The notes under the pieces: generated by a model
The model's database searches: none
Seen by the model: only the letters and a program-made list of their open reading frames with translations
What the model was told of the DNA's origin: nothing
In this document: positions 56,485 through 64,000 of the stretch, piece by piece
Layout of the letters: each line of letters opens with the position of its first letter
Numbering within the stretch: the first letter of the stretch is position 1
Made by a program: the position numbers and the translations under genes
Assembly: GCF_000819765.1 (NCBI RefSeq)
Contig: NZ_CDBT01000008.1
Coordinates: 62,001 to 126,000, forward strand
DNA: 64,000 nt
Origin: Aeromonas bivalvium
GTDB lineage: Bacteria; Pseudomonadota; Gammaproteobacteria; Enterobacterales; Aeromonadaceae
Direction: 5' to 3'

Positions 56485-56630
56485 ATGGGCGATGCTCAGG
56501 AAAAGGGCGTTGACCCTGCCCGGCGTGCCCCCGGAATACTTCATGGCCCGCCGCTGGGGGGCGGCGGGGACCAGTGGCGAAGTGAGCTACCACCCGGCCT
56601 TTGCACAGGAGTGAGGGTCAGGGCCGCGAG

Positions 56631-57230
56631 TCAGCTCGCCTGCGGGATCTTCGCCGCCGCCCTGATGGCGCCGGCCATCTCCATCAGCAGCTCATAGGCG
56701 AGGGGCAACTCGGTAAAGCCCTCCCGATCGAGAAAATGGCCCCCCTGTGCAATCGGATGCAGGGGGGCCTGCAACCGCTGGGCCAGGGCCTGGGAGAAGG
56801 ACGGGGGGACGATGGCGTCATCGGTGGAGGCGATCAGGGCGCAGCGCGGCACTCTGGCCCTGATATGGGCGAGGGGCAGGGGCTGGGCGACGAAGGGGGT
56901 GAGCTCGGGCAGGGTAGCGAGGGGTTCATCGAAGCCGGAAACCAGCAGCAGGCCACCCAGGTCGCTCAGGGGAGGGTGCTGATGCAGGTAGCGCAGGGCC
57001 GAGATGCAGCCCAGGCTGTGGCCAACCAGCAGGGTGTGGCCATCCGCCTCGCCTATGCTGGCCGCCAGATGGGCATCCCAGGCGGCGGGCTCGGGTGCCT
57101 GGGGATCCGGCATGGCGAGCACCCGGGTCTGGATGCCCTGCTCCTCGAGCCGGGCGGCGAGCCAGGGAAACCAGTTGGCCTGGGGCGAGGCGGTGTAACC
57201 ATGGATGATAAAGGCGGTGATGGGGGACAT
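56631..57230 (-). CDS. RBBP9/YdeN-family serine hydrolase
   Basis: This 199-residue alpha/beta hydrolase has the short RBBP9-type fold. It starts TAFIIHGYTASPQANWFPWL with the oxyanion HGY, has the nucleophile elbow VGHSLGCIS near 71-79, and the catalytic Asp (STDDAIVPP) and His (GGHFLDREGF) follow. Substrate is unknown. GGAGTATCAC before the ATG at 57230 supports the start. It diverges from the Gfo/Idh/MocA gene. Confidence 0.87.
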   Translation of the reverse strand: MSPITAFIIHGYTASPQANWFPWLAARLEEQGIQTRVLAMPDPQAPEPAAWDAHLAASIGEADGHTLLVGHSLGCISALRYLHQHPPLSDLGGLLLVSGFDEPLATLPELTPFVAQPLPLAHIRARVPRCALIASTDDAIVPPSFSQALAQRLQAPLHPIAQGGHFLDREGFTELPLAYELLMEMAGAIRAAAKIPQAS

Positions 57231-57429
57231 GTGATACTCCTGAAGGCGCTGGGAAGTGGGCATGATAGCCTCAGCCCTCAGGAACAGAAATGTTCGAACG
57301 GGGTCTTGCCATTGCCTCCGGATGTCGATGAGGCGCCCTGTACCGCGTCAGCCCCTGGCGATTAATTGCCCTGGATCAGGTCAGGGCACGCTGGGCGGCG
57401 CTAGATTGAGGCTATTTGGAGGAGAGCAG

Positions 57430-58506
57430 ATGCAGATTGGATTCGTGGGCCTGGGGGCCGTGGTGGAGACGGCCTACCTGCCGGCCCTGAGGCGGCTGGC
57501 CCTGTCGGGCCTTGAGTTATGGGGTTACGATCGGGATCCTGCCCGGCAACTGGCAGGGGTTCATGCGCTGCCGAGTCTGGATGCCTTGTTGGCCAGGCCG
57601 CTGGATCTGTTGTTCATTACCACTCCTTCCCTGGATCATCTGGTGACCCTGAGCGCAGCGCTGGCCAGCGCAATCCCCCTGCTGGTGGTGGAAAAGCCCG
57701 TGGTCGCCCGCCTGGATCAGCTCGAGCAGCTGGAGGCGCTGCTGGCGGAGCCTGCCTGTGCCGGTCGGGTGCTGGCCCTGGATCACTGGATGGCGCGCAC
57801 CGGCATCCAGCAACTGTTATCGGGGCAGCTGGGAGCGAACTGGCTGCCGGAGGACTCGGCCCAGGGCAATCCGCCAGATCTGAGCGGTACCCGGCTGCTG
57901 CAACTGGAGGGCTATCTGCAAGAGCCCAGTGGTCAGGATGAGCAAGGCCGGCCCATTGCCCTCAACTTCGCGACGGGAAAGGCGGACTGCCGCACGCTGC
58001 GCCATCCGGATGGGGTCATTCTCGATATCGGCACCCATGTGCTGACTCAGATACGGGAGCTGGTGGCGGCACTGGGATGCGATGAATCCTTGCAACTGCT
58101 GGCTGGGGAGGTGACCGACCGGTTGGGGGCGGCCATCGTCCATGGTGACCTGCACGTCGCCGAGGGCCGGGCTCGGCTGCTGGGCTCGGTCGGGGGGATC
58201 CCGCTGCAGATCCGGCTCGACAAGTATGCCGGTCCCGGGGGCGGGCAAAAAGGGGTGACGGCATTCCTGGCCGATGGTGGCCAGATCAGCCTGGATCGCT
58301 GCGGCAACGGGGAGCGGCTCACCTTGACTCAGGGGTCATACCACCAGGGCTGGCGCCAGGAGGGGGCGCTCTATGAACACTGCCTGGCCGGGCTGCTGCT
58401 CGGGGAGGGGATAGGCAGGGAGGCGCGCATTGCCCTGACCCGGCGCCGGCTGGCCGAGGTTCGGGCCCTGCTTGCGCTGCATCAGCAGTTGCGGGGCCCT
58501 CATTGA
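57430..58506 (+). CDS. Gfo/Idh/MocA-family NAD(P)-dependent oxidoreductase
   Basis: The 358 residues have an N-terminal Rossmann fold (GFVGLGAVVETAYLPAL at 4-20, where the usual third Gly position is Ala), the VEKPV motif near 97 expected to hold the catalytic lysine, and a C-terminal sheet domain with LDIGTHVLTQIREL near 198. Members act on sugars, inositols or biliverdin-like compounds; this substrate is unknown. GGAGGAGAG precedes the ATG at 57430. Confidence 0.87.
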   Translation: MQIGFVGLGAVVETAYLPALRRLALSGLELWGYDRDPARQLAGVHALPSLDALLARPLDLLFITTPSLDHLVTLSAALASAIPLLVVEKPVVARLDQLEQLEALLAEPACAGRVLALDHWMARTGIQQLLSGQLGANWLPEDSAQGNPPDLSGTRLLQLEGYLQEPSGQDEQGRPIALNFATGKADCRTLRHPDGVILDIGTHVLTQIRELVAALGCDESLQLLAGEVTDRLGAAIVHGDLHVAEGRARLLGSVGGIPLQIRLDKYAGPGGGQKGVTAFLADGGQISLDRCGNGERLTLTQGSYHQGWRQEGALYEHCLAGLLLGEGIGREARIALTRRRLAEVRALLALHQQLRGPH

Positions 58507-58524
58507 ACCCGTGACTACGACCAT

Positions 58525-58556
58525 AAAAAAAGAGCGCCTTTTGGCGCTCTTTTTTT
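58525..58556. terminator. Bidirectional terminator between Gfo/Idh/MocA gene and lipA
   Basis: AAAAAAAGAGCGCC pairs with GGCGCTCTTTTTTT around TTTT. Confidence 0.92.
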
Positions 58557-58574
58557 AGTGCAGAGGAGAGAAGG

Positions 58575-59540
58575 TCATTTGACCTCTTCGCCCTTGGCCT
58601 GCAGATCCGCATGGTAGGAGGAGCGGACGAAGGGGCCGCAGGCGGCATGGGAGAAGCCCAGCTCCATGGCGACATCCTTCAGCTCGTCGAACTCTGCGGG
58701 CGGCACATAGCGTTTCACCGGCAGGTGGTGACGGCTCGGCTGCAGGTACTGGCCCAGGGTCAGCATGTTGACGCCGTGCTCGCGCAAGTCCTTGAGCACC
58801 TGGACTATCTCTTCGTTGGTCTCGCCCAGACCCATCATGACGCCGGACTTGGTCGGCACATGGGGGTGCATCTCCTTGATGCGGCGCAGCAGCTCCAGGG
58901 ACCACTTGTAGTCGGCGCCGGGGCGGGCGACCCGGTACATGCGCGGGGCGGTTTCCAGGTTGTGGTTGAACACGTCCGGCGGGGTCTCGCGGAACACCGC
59001 CAGGGCCTGCTCCATCCGGCCGCGAAAGTCCGGGGTCAGGATCTCGATGCGGGTCTGGGGGCTGTGCTCGCGGATCTGCTTGATGCAGTCGGCGAAGTGC
59101 TGGGCACCGCCGTCCCGCAGATCGTCGCGGTCCACCGAGGTGATGACCACGTATTTCAGCCCCATCTCCTTGATGGTGAGGGCCAGCTTCTTCGGCTCTT
59201 CCGGATCCAGCGCCAGCGGGCGGCCGTGGGCCACGTCGCAGAAGGGGCAACGGCGGGTGCAGATGGCGCCCATGATCATGAAGGTGGCGGTGCCGTGGTT
59301 GAAGCACTCCGCCAGGTTGGGGCAGGAGGCCTCCTCACACACAGAGTGCAGCTTGTTCTTGCGCAGCGTGCTCTTGATGTGCTCGATCTTCTGGCTCGAG
59401 GGGGGCAGTTTGATCCGCATCCAGTCCGGTTTACGCAGCACTTCTTCGGTGGGATCCGGCATGAATTTCACCGGGATCAGGGCCATCTTGTCGCCATCGC
59501 GCAGCTTGACGCCCGGCTCCATACGAACGGGTTTGCTCAT
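58575..59540 (-). CDS. lipA: Lipoyl synthase
   Basis: LipA is a radical-SAM enzyme that inserts two sulfurs into octanoyl groups to make lipoyl cofactors. The 321 residues equal the E. coli length. The auxiliary cluster motif [12 protein letters not shown] lies near 68-79 and the radical-SAM motif CTRRCPFC near 94-101, with the C-terminal RSSYHA serine ligand near 307. It overlaps lipB by 4 bases (ATGA), placing both in one operon. Confidence 0.96.
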   Translation of the reverse strand: MSKPVRMEPGVKLRDGDKMALIPVKFMPDPTEEVLRKPDWMRIKLPPSSQKIEHIKSTLRKNKLHSVCEEASCPNLAECFNHGTATFMIMGAICTRRCPFCDVAHGRPLALDPEEPKKLALTIKEMGLKYVVITSVDRDDLRDGGAQHFADCIKQIREHSPQTRIEILTPDFRGRMEQALAVFRETPPDVFNHNLETAPRMYRVARPGADYKWSLELLRRIKEMHPHVPTKSGVMMGLGETNEEIVQVLKDLREHGVNMLTLGQYLQPSRHHLPVKRYVPPAEFDELKDVAMELGFSHAACGPFVRSSYHADLQAKGEEVK

Positions 59541-60286
59541 GATTCACTCTCGGTGTTTGTTACTGTCTGATTGATGTCCGCAGAGGGCATCTTGAGATTC
59601 GCATCGTGCCATGGCATGGCGCCTTGCTCGACATGGGTGATGGTCTGGTAACCGATGAGGCTGGCCAGCTCGGCCATCAGGGGCCGGGCCGCCTCGGGCA
59701 CGCTCAAGGGGCCCCCCAGGGCACTGGTCTGGGTCATGGCCATGCCCGCATAGCCGCAGGGATTGATCCGCAGGAAGGGGCTCATGTCCATGTTGACGTT
59801 GAGGGCCAGTCCATGGAAGGAGCAGCCACGGCGAATGCGCAGGCCCAGGGAGGCTATCTTGGCTTCGAGGCCGAGCCCGTCTCGCACGTAGACGCCGGGG
59901 GCGTCCGCCTTGGCATAGGCCTGGATGTCGCTCCTGGCGAGCACCTGGATGATGGCGGTTTCCAGGCAGGTGACCAGCTCGCGCACCGACAGCTTGCTGC
60001 GGCGCACGTCCACCAGCACATAGAGTACCAGCTGGCCGGGGCCGTGATAGGTCACCTGGCCGCCGCGATCACTTTGCACCACAGGGATGTCGCCGGGGGC
60101 GAGCAGGTGCTCGGCCTTGCCGGCCTGGCCCTGGGTGTAGACGGGATCGTGCTCCACCAGCCAGAACTCGTCCGGGGTCTCTTCGCCGCGCGCGTCGGTA
60201 AACGCCTTCATGGCGTCCCATACGGCCTGATAGGGGCGGCGACCCAGGTCTCTTGTCAGCAGATGGCGTTGTGCTGGGGTGGACAT
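59537..60286 (-). CDS. lipB: Octanoyltransferase LipB with extended C-terminus
   Basis: LipB moves octanoyl groups from acyl carrier protein to lipoyl domains, the substrate for LipA. The 249 residues contain FTQGQ-type [14 protein letters not shown] near 48, [18 protein letters not shown] near 72, and the active-site Lys/Cys region [23 protein letters not shown] near 142-164. E. coli LipB has 213 residues; the extra 30 or so here are a C-terminal tail after [14 protein letters not shown] 60286 is selected; an upstream frame extension has no homology. Confidence 0.95.
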   Translation of the reverse strand: MSTPAQRHLLTRDLGRRPYQAVWDAMKAFTDARGEETPDEFWLVEHDPVYTQGQAGKAEHLLAPGDIPVVQSDRGGQVTYHGPGQLVLYVLVDVRRSKLSVRELVTCLETAIIQVLARSDIQAYAKADAPGVYVRDGLGLEAKIASLGLRIRRGCSFHGLALNVNMDMSPFLRINPCGYAGMAMTQTSALGGPLSVPEAARPLMAELASLIGYQTITHVEQGAMPWHDANLKMPSADINQTVTNTESES

Positions 60287-60351
60287 GGCTTCCTCATGGG
60301 CTGGGCGGACAAACAGGCCGTCGCCCCTTGGACGGGGCGACGCGGGTGTGA

Positions 60352-60615
60352 TCACAGAACGTAGCGAACCAGGGATATGTTGCCGAGGGCGGCATACATG
60401 GCTTCGATATGTTCCTTGCTCTGGGCGGTGACCGTCACTCGTACCGAGTGGTAGTTGCCCTTTGAACTGGGTTGTACCGTGGGGCTGTAGGTGCCGGGGG
60501 CATGCTGCTGCAACACTTCGACCACCAGATCCGGCAGGGCGGGATCGGCCACACCCAGTACCTTGAAGGGGAACTTGCAGGGGAATTCCAGCAGTTCATC
60601 AAACTTGGTATTCAT
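60352..60615 (-). CDS. ybeD: YbeD-family protein (DUF493)
   Basis: This is an 87-residue ferredoxin-like (ACT-like) small protein, the same length as E. coli YbeD. It begins [21 protein letters not shown] and has the conserved [13 protein letters not shown] segment near 45. It lies between dacA and lipB, as in E. coli. Its function is not established; the position suggests a regulatory link with lipoate synthesis or the wall genes. Confidence 0.93.
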   Translation of the reverse strand: MNTKFDELLEFPCKFPFKVLGVADPALPDLVVEVLQQHAPGTYSPTVQPSSKGNYHSVRVTVTAQSKEHIEAMYAALGNISLVRYVL

Positions 60616-60832
60616 TGACTCACCTTTTCGTCATCCGGGATGACTCTCTCATGTGGCTCGTTGCCATTGGCCCAGGGGGCCGCCAGTACAAGTCTATATG
60701 GGCATGGCCCACACCGGGATCAAGACCCGGTATCGTGCGACAAGACGTGGAAGTGCTGCTTTTTACCACAAATCCCGGGTCGGCGGAACCTGCAGATTGC
60801 AGGGTTATTCGCTGCCAGGCTCCATCAAGACA

Positions 60833-60858
60833 GCAACGGCGCCCGATGGCGCCGTTGC
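60833..60858. terminator. Hairpin after dacA
   Basis: GCAACGGCGCC pairs perfectly with GGCGCCGTTGC around CGAT, about 23 bp after the dacA stop. A T-run is lacking on the minus strand, so it may attenuate transcription into ybeD and not end it. Confidence 0.55.
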
Positions 60859-60880
60859 TTGACAAGATTTTACCCTGAGA

Positions 60881-62083
60881 TCACTTGAACCAGCTGGTGA
60901 CCAGCAGTACCACATAGTCCCACAGACGGCTCATCAGGCCACCCTCTTGCACCTCTTCCAGTGCAACCAGGGGAACCTGCTTGATCTCCTTGTCCCCCTG
61001 CTTGAGGAAGACGGTGCCGACGCGCTGTCCCTTGGCCAGCGGTGCCTTCAGCTCGCTGTCGAGCTGGAAGTCCGCCTTGAGGTTGCTGGCCTGGCCACGG
61101 GTCACCAGGACGGAGACATCCTGATCCACCCCGAGCTTGACCTCGGGCTTGTCACCCATCCAGATCTTCTGGCTCACCAGTTCGGTGCCTGCCTTGTAGG
61201 GGGTGGCACTCTGGAAGAAGCGGAAACCGTAGGTGAGCAGCTTCTTGCTCTCGGCGGCGCGGGAAGCCTCGCTGGTGGCACCGAACACCACGGCGATCAG
61301 ACGCATCCCCTCGTTGTTGGTGGCGGAGGAGACCAGGTTGTAGCCGACCTGGCTGACATGGCCGGTCTTGATGCCATCCACTTGCAGGGATTGATCCCAC
61401 AGCAGGCGGTTGCGGTTGTGCTGGGTGATGCCGTTGAAGACGAAGGACTTCTGGGCATAGATCTTGTACTCCTCCGGCAGGTCGCGGATCAGGGCCTGGC
61501 CCAGGCGCGCCATGTCGTGGGCGGTACTGTAGTGACCCTCGGCATCCAGGCCATGGGGGTTCATGAAGTGGCTGTCATTCATGCCCAGCTTGGCGGCCCA
61601 GGTGTTCATCAGGCTGGCGAAGGAGTCGGTGCTGCCCGCCAGGAATTCGGCCATGGCGACGCAGGCGTCGTTGCCGGACTGGATGATGATGCCCTTGTTC
61701 AGATCATCGACCGAGACCTGCTTGCCCACCTCGATGAACATCTTGGAGGAGTCGGAGTAGTTCTTGGACCAGGCGTTCTGGCTGATGGTCACCATGTCGG
61801 TGCGTTTGATGTTCCCCTTGGCCAGCTCCTGGCCGATGATGTAGGAGGTCATCATCTTGGTCAGACTGGCGGGGGGCAGCCGCTCTTCGGCGTTCTCCTC
61901 GGCCAGCACCTGGCCGCTGGCGTAGTCGATCAGAATATGGGCCTTGGCCGAGATGGTCGGCGCGGCGGGGACGACGACCGGCATGCTGTTGGGGGTGGGC
62001 AGCGGATCCCGCGTCGGAGTATTGGCCTGGGCGGTTGCGCTGATCAGGGCGGCGAGGATGACTGAATGGGCAAATTTGGACAT
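60881..62083 (-). CDS. dacA: D-alanyl-D-alanine carboxypeptidase (PBP5 type)
   Basis: This low-molecular-weight penicillin-binding protein trims the terminal D-Ala from peptidoglycan stem peptides. The 400 residues have a signal peptide ending ATAQA, the active-site SLTK near 76, SGN near 143, KTG near 245, a C-terminal beta domain and an amphipathic membrane anchor (LMSRLWDYVVLLVTSWF). This is the PBP5 layout. ATG 62083 gives a proper signal sequence. Confidence 0.95.
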   Translation of the reverse strand: MSKFAHSVILAALISATAQANTPTRDPLPTPNSMPVVVPAAPTISAKAHILIDYASGQVLAEENAEERLPPASLTKMMTSYIIGQELAKGNIKRTDMVTISQNAWSKNYSDSSKMFIEVGKQVSVDDLNKGIIIQSGNDACVAMAEFLAGSTDSFASLMNTWAAKLGMNDSHFMNPHGLDAEGHYSTAHDMARLGQALIRDLPEEYKIYAQKSFVFNGITQHNRNRLLWDQSLQVDGIKTGHVSQVGYNLVSSATNNEGMRLIAVVFGATSEASRAAESKKLLTYGFRFFQSATPYKAGTELVSQKIWMGDKPEVKLGVDQDVSVLVTRGQASNLKADFQLDSELKAPLAKGQRVGTVFLKQGDKEIKQVPLVALEEVQEGGLMSRLWDYVVLLVTSWFK

Positions 62084-62265
62084 CGTGAAAATTCCTGCGA
62101 GCCTGGTTGGGGGTGACCCCTGGTAAATGAAAATGCGGGGCTCACTATACCAGAAGCGGGCTCTGGTCATAGCCCGGCATGGTGATCGATGGGCATTTTT
62201 TAACACTCACTGACCGGTGGCGCGTCGTAATCAGGCGCGCCACCGGCCGTGGTGAAAAGCAGGGC

Positions 62266-63180
62266 TCAGGGGAGGAAGAAGGCCTGCTCGAACCCTTCAC
62301 TGCGCACCTGTTGCAGCAGCGACCCCTGTTTTGCCGCCGGGATGGGGCCGAGCAGCACCCGGTAGATCTGGCCGACGGCCTGGATCTCATGGGGCACGCC
62401 GTACTGGCTGCCGAGCTGCTTGGCCAGGGCCTGGGCCCGCTCCCTGGATCCGCTGGCGAGCACCTGCATCCGTTTGCCGCCGCCAGCCTGGGAGGAGACA
62501 GCCGGGGCTGCATCTGCCTGGGGGGCGGTGGCCGGTATGGCCGCGGCCAGGGGGACCGCCTTGGCGGGGGCGGCTGTGCCTGTCTCCTGGCCGGGGCGGG
62601 TGTCCGTCATGGGGATATCCGCCACCCGTTCAATCTGCTGATCCGGGGTGTCTGTGATGAGATCCAGCCTGACCCGCGCCTCACCCTGCTCGACCATGTC
62701 AAGCTGATGGGCCGCGGCATGGGAGAGATCGATGAGCCGGGACGCGGTGAAGGGCCCCCGATCGTTGACTCTCACTATGGTCTCGCGGCCGTTGTCGAGG
62801 TTGGTGACACGCACATAGCTCGGCAGCGGCAGGTTGCGATGGGCGGCCGTGAAGAGGGTGCTGTCCATGGTGTCGCCATTGGCGGTCTTGTTGCCGTCCA
62901 GCCCCTTGTCGAGCCAGCTGGCGCTGCCCTCTTCGCTGTAGTGCTTGATGTCGCGCCACACCTGGTACTTCTGCTTGCCAATCCAGTAGTCCCGGTTGCC
63001 GCTGGCGCTCAGGGGTTCGGGACGGGGGATGGCTCCCGTGGCCTGGGGAAACTCGATGACGGGTGCCTTCTCCACTTCGACCGGTTCGGGGAGGGGGGCC
63101 GGTGCCGGGGCATCCGGCTGGCTGCTACAGGCGGCCAGGAACAAGGCCAGGCTGAGGGGGAGGAGTCTGTTGTGCTGCAT
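62266..63180 (-). CDS. rlpA: RlpA septal ring lipoprotein / lytic transglycosylase
   Basis: RlpA is an outer-membrane lipoprotein of the division septum; in Pseudomonas it cleaves denuded glycan strands. The 304 residues have the lipobox LAAC (Cys near 19), a double-psi beta-barrel domain (about 92-182, with TANGDTMD, TAAHRNLP and VNDRGPF) and a C-terminal SPOR domain (about 225-304). The acidic residue after TANG is Asp where most family members have Glu, so activity might be altered. AGGA 5 bases before ATG 63180 favours this start over one two codons upstream. It overlaps the end of mltB by 56 bases. Confidence 0.92.
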   Translation of the reverse strand: MQHNRLLPLSLALFLAACSSQPDAPAPAPLPEPVEVEKAPVIEFPQATGAIPRPEPLSASGNRDYWIGKQKYQVWRDIKHYSEEGSASWLDKGLDGNKTANGDTMDSTLFTAAHRNLPLPSYVRVTNLDNGRETIVRVNDRGPFTASRLIDLSHAAAHQLDMVEQGEARVRLDLITDTPDQQIERVADIPMTDTRPGQETGTAAPAKAVPLAAAIPATAPQADAAPAVSSQAGGGKRMQVLASGSRERAQALAKQLGSQYGVPHEIQAVGQIYRVLLGPIPAAKQGSLLQQVRSEGFEQAFFLP

Positions 63181-64000
63181 AGGCATCCTGGATGGCTTGA
63201 CTGAGTTGGTGTACCGCCATGCCGTACAAGGGGCTGCGGTTGTAGCGATTGATCACGTAAAAGTTGTGGCGGGCGACCCAGTAGCGGGGGCCGTCGACCT
63301 CCTCGAGGGCCAGCAGCCGCACCAGGGTATCGTCCGCGGGAGGGGTGGCCAGACGCAGCCCGGCCTCGGACAGGGTCTGCCAGCGCAGGCTGGGCTCAGG
63401 GGCCTGGCCAATGAGGGCCTCGGCCACAGGCGCACTGGCCTCGGCCGGCTCGACCACGGGGTCGCGCCAGCGCCAGCCATGCTCGGCGAAGTAGTTGGCC
63501 ACGCTGCCGATGGCATCGGCCCGGCTGGCAAACAGGTCCCGCCTGCCGTCACCGTCGAAATCCACGGCGTAGTGGCGATAGCTGGAGGGCATGAACTGGC
63601 CCATGCCCATGGCGCCGGCGTAGGAACCCTTGAGCGCGGTGAGGGGCAGCTGCTCCTCCCTGGCGAGCAGCACCAGCTGGGCAAACTCCTTGGCAAAGAA
63701 ATCGGCCCGCTCCGGGTAGTGAAATCCCAGGGTATAGAGGCTGCCGAGCACGTCGTGGCGCCCCATCTGCTTGCCGTAGGCGGTCTCCACGCCCAGGATG
63801 GCGGTGATGAGGGCGGCGGGCACCCGGTAGGTCTGCTCCGCCCGGGTCAGCAGTTCGCTGTGCTCCTGCCAGAAGCGTACCCCGGCCTGAATGCGTTGCG
63901 TTGTGACGAACAGGGGCCGGTATTGGTACCAGGGCTTGGCTTCCCAGGGGCGGCGCATCAGGGCCAGCACCTCGGGATTGAGCCGGGCCGATCCCACGGC
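63125..64000 (-). CDS. mltB: Membrane-bound lytic murein transglycosylase B (5' end outside window)
   Basis: MltB cleaves peptidoglycan to 1,6-anhydro products. The visible part (about 291 residues) includes the catalytic glutamate motif ILGVETAYGKQMGRHDVLGSL, then YPERADFFAKEFAQLVLLA, GSYAGAMGMGQFMPSSYRHYAVDFDGDGRRDL and the C-terminal NFYVINRYNRSPLYGMAVHQL block. The N-terminal lipoprotein signal lies beyond the window edge. It is the first visible gene of the mltB-rlpA-dacA-ybeD-lipB-lipA run. Confidence 0.93.
   Translation of the reverse strand, partial: AVGSARLNPEVLALMRRPWEAKPWYQYRPLFVTTQRIQAGVRFWQEHSELLTRAEQTYRVPAALITAILGVETAYGKQMGRHDVLGSLYTLGFHYPERADFFAKEFAQLVLLAREEQLPLTALKGSYAGAMGMGQFMPSSYRHYAVDFDGDGRRDLFASRADAIGSVANYFAEHGWRWRDPVVEPAEASAPVAEALIGQAPEPSLRWQTLSEAGLRLATPPADDTLVRLLALEEVDGPRYWVARHNFYVINRYNRSPLYGMAVHQLSQAIQDAYAAQQTPPPQPGLVPGRL

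Noticed and set aside
54541-56544. 667-residue minus-strand frame opposite recJ
   Set aside because: Antisense shadow of recJ with low-complexity composition.
56492-56614. 40-codon frame after recJ ending EVSYHPAFAQE
   Set aside because: No ribosome site and it starts within the recJ terminator region. It might be a relic of another gene's end, but I could not name a source.

Overview
The window is GC-rich, densely coded gammaproteobacterial chromosome. Gene content and order fit Aeromonas best: proVWX, a divergent ttrRS/ttrBCA tetrathionate cluster, a 1320-residue PutA, fldB next to xerD, and an rlpA-dacA-ybeD-lipB-lipA block. This assignment is from memory of the families and I cannot fix the species. 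No rRNA, tRNA, CRISPR array, prophage, transposase or known defence system was seen.

Layout. 1-8.3 kb: end of obgE, a YjiH-type membrane protein, an acyl-CoA ligase, a dCache/GAF/HD-GYP c-di-GMP phosphodiesterase and a flavin-dependent oxidoreductase. 8.3-12.8 kb: the osmoprotectant importer proVWX and a small HTH-2TM protein. 12.8-17.2 kb: sulfite-forming and sulfite-reducing genes cysJIH. 17.4-20.1 kb: prfB (with its programmed +1 frameshift) and lysS. 20.4-26.5 kb: a chemoreceptor with an amino-acid-type dCache motif, a Tim44-like protein, dnaB and alr. 26.9-33.3 kb: putA, a VOC protein and fumC. 33.3-37.0 kb: a MarR regulator with an EmrA/EmrB-type efflux pair and a DM13 protein. 37.1-45.8 kb: pepE and the tetrathionate respiration cluster, with sensor genes ttrS-ttrR diverging from structural genes ttrB-ttrC-ttrA. 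45.8-52.8 kb: a lipoprotein nuclease/phosphatase, an L,D-transpeptidase, a VOC protein, an adjacent TldD/PmbA pair and fldB. 53-58.5 kb: xerD, mscL, recJ, a small hydrolase and a Gfo/Idh/MocA oxidoreductase. 58.6-64 kb: lipA, lipB, ybeD, dacA, rlpA and the 3' part of mltB, all on the minus strand.

The most unusual signal is not a classical gene cluster. At four genes (dnaB, alr, the tldD-like gene and fldB) the last part of the coding sequence, including the stop codon, is repeated just downstream. In dnaB and alr the differences between copies are mostly or entirely synonymous, so the extra copies look like ends of diverged functional alleles. At the tldD-like gene the extra end forms a 19-codon open frame with TGATG overlaps on both sides, inserted between tldD and pmbA. 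At fldB the end has grown into a 63-bp tandem array.

Readable regulation includes a MarR palindrome over its own -10 box, GTTGCA boxes upstream of putA, an FNR-like box placed about 42 bp before a predicted ttrB start, a probable CTG start codon for ttrS, and lysine-arginine variants of the Tat motif on both TtrA and TtrB.
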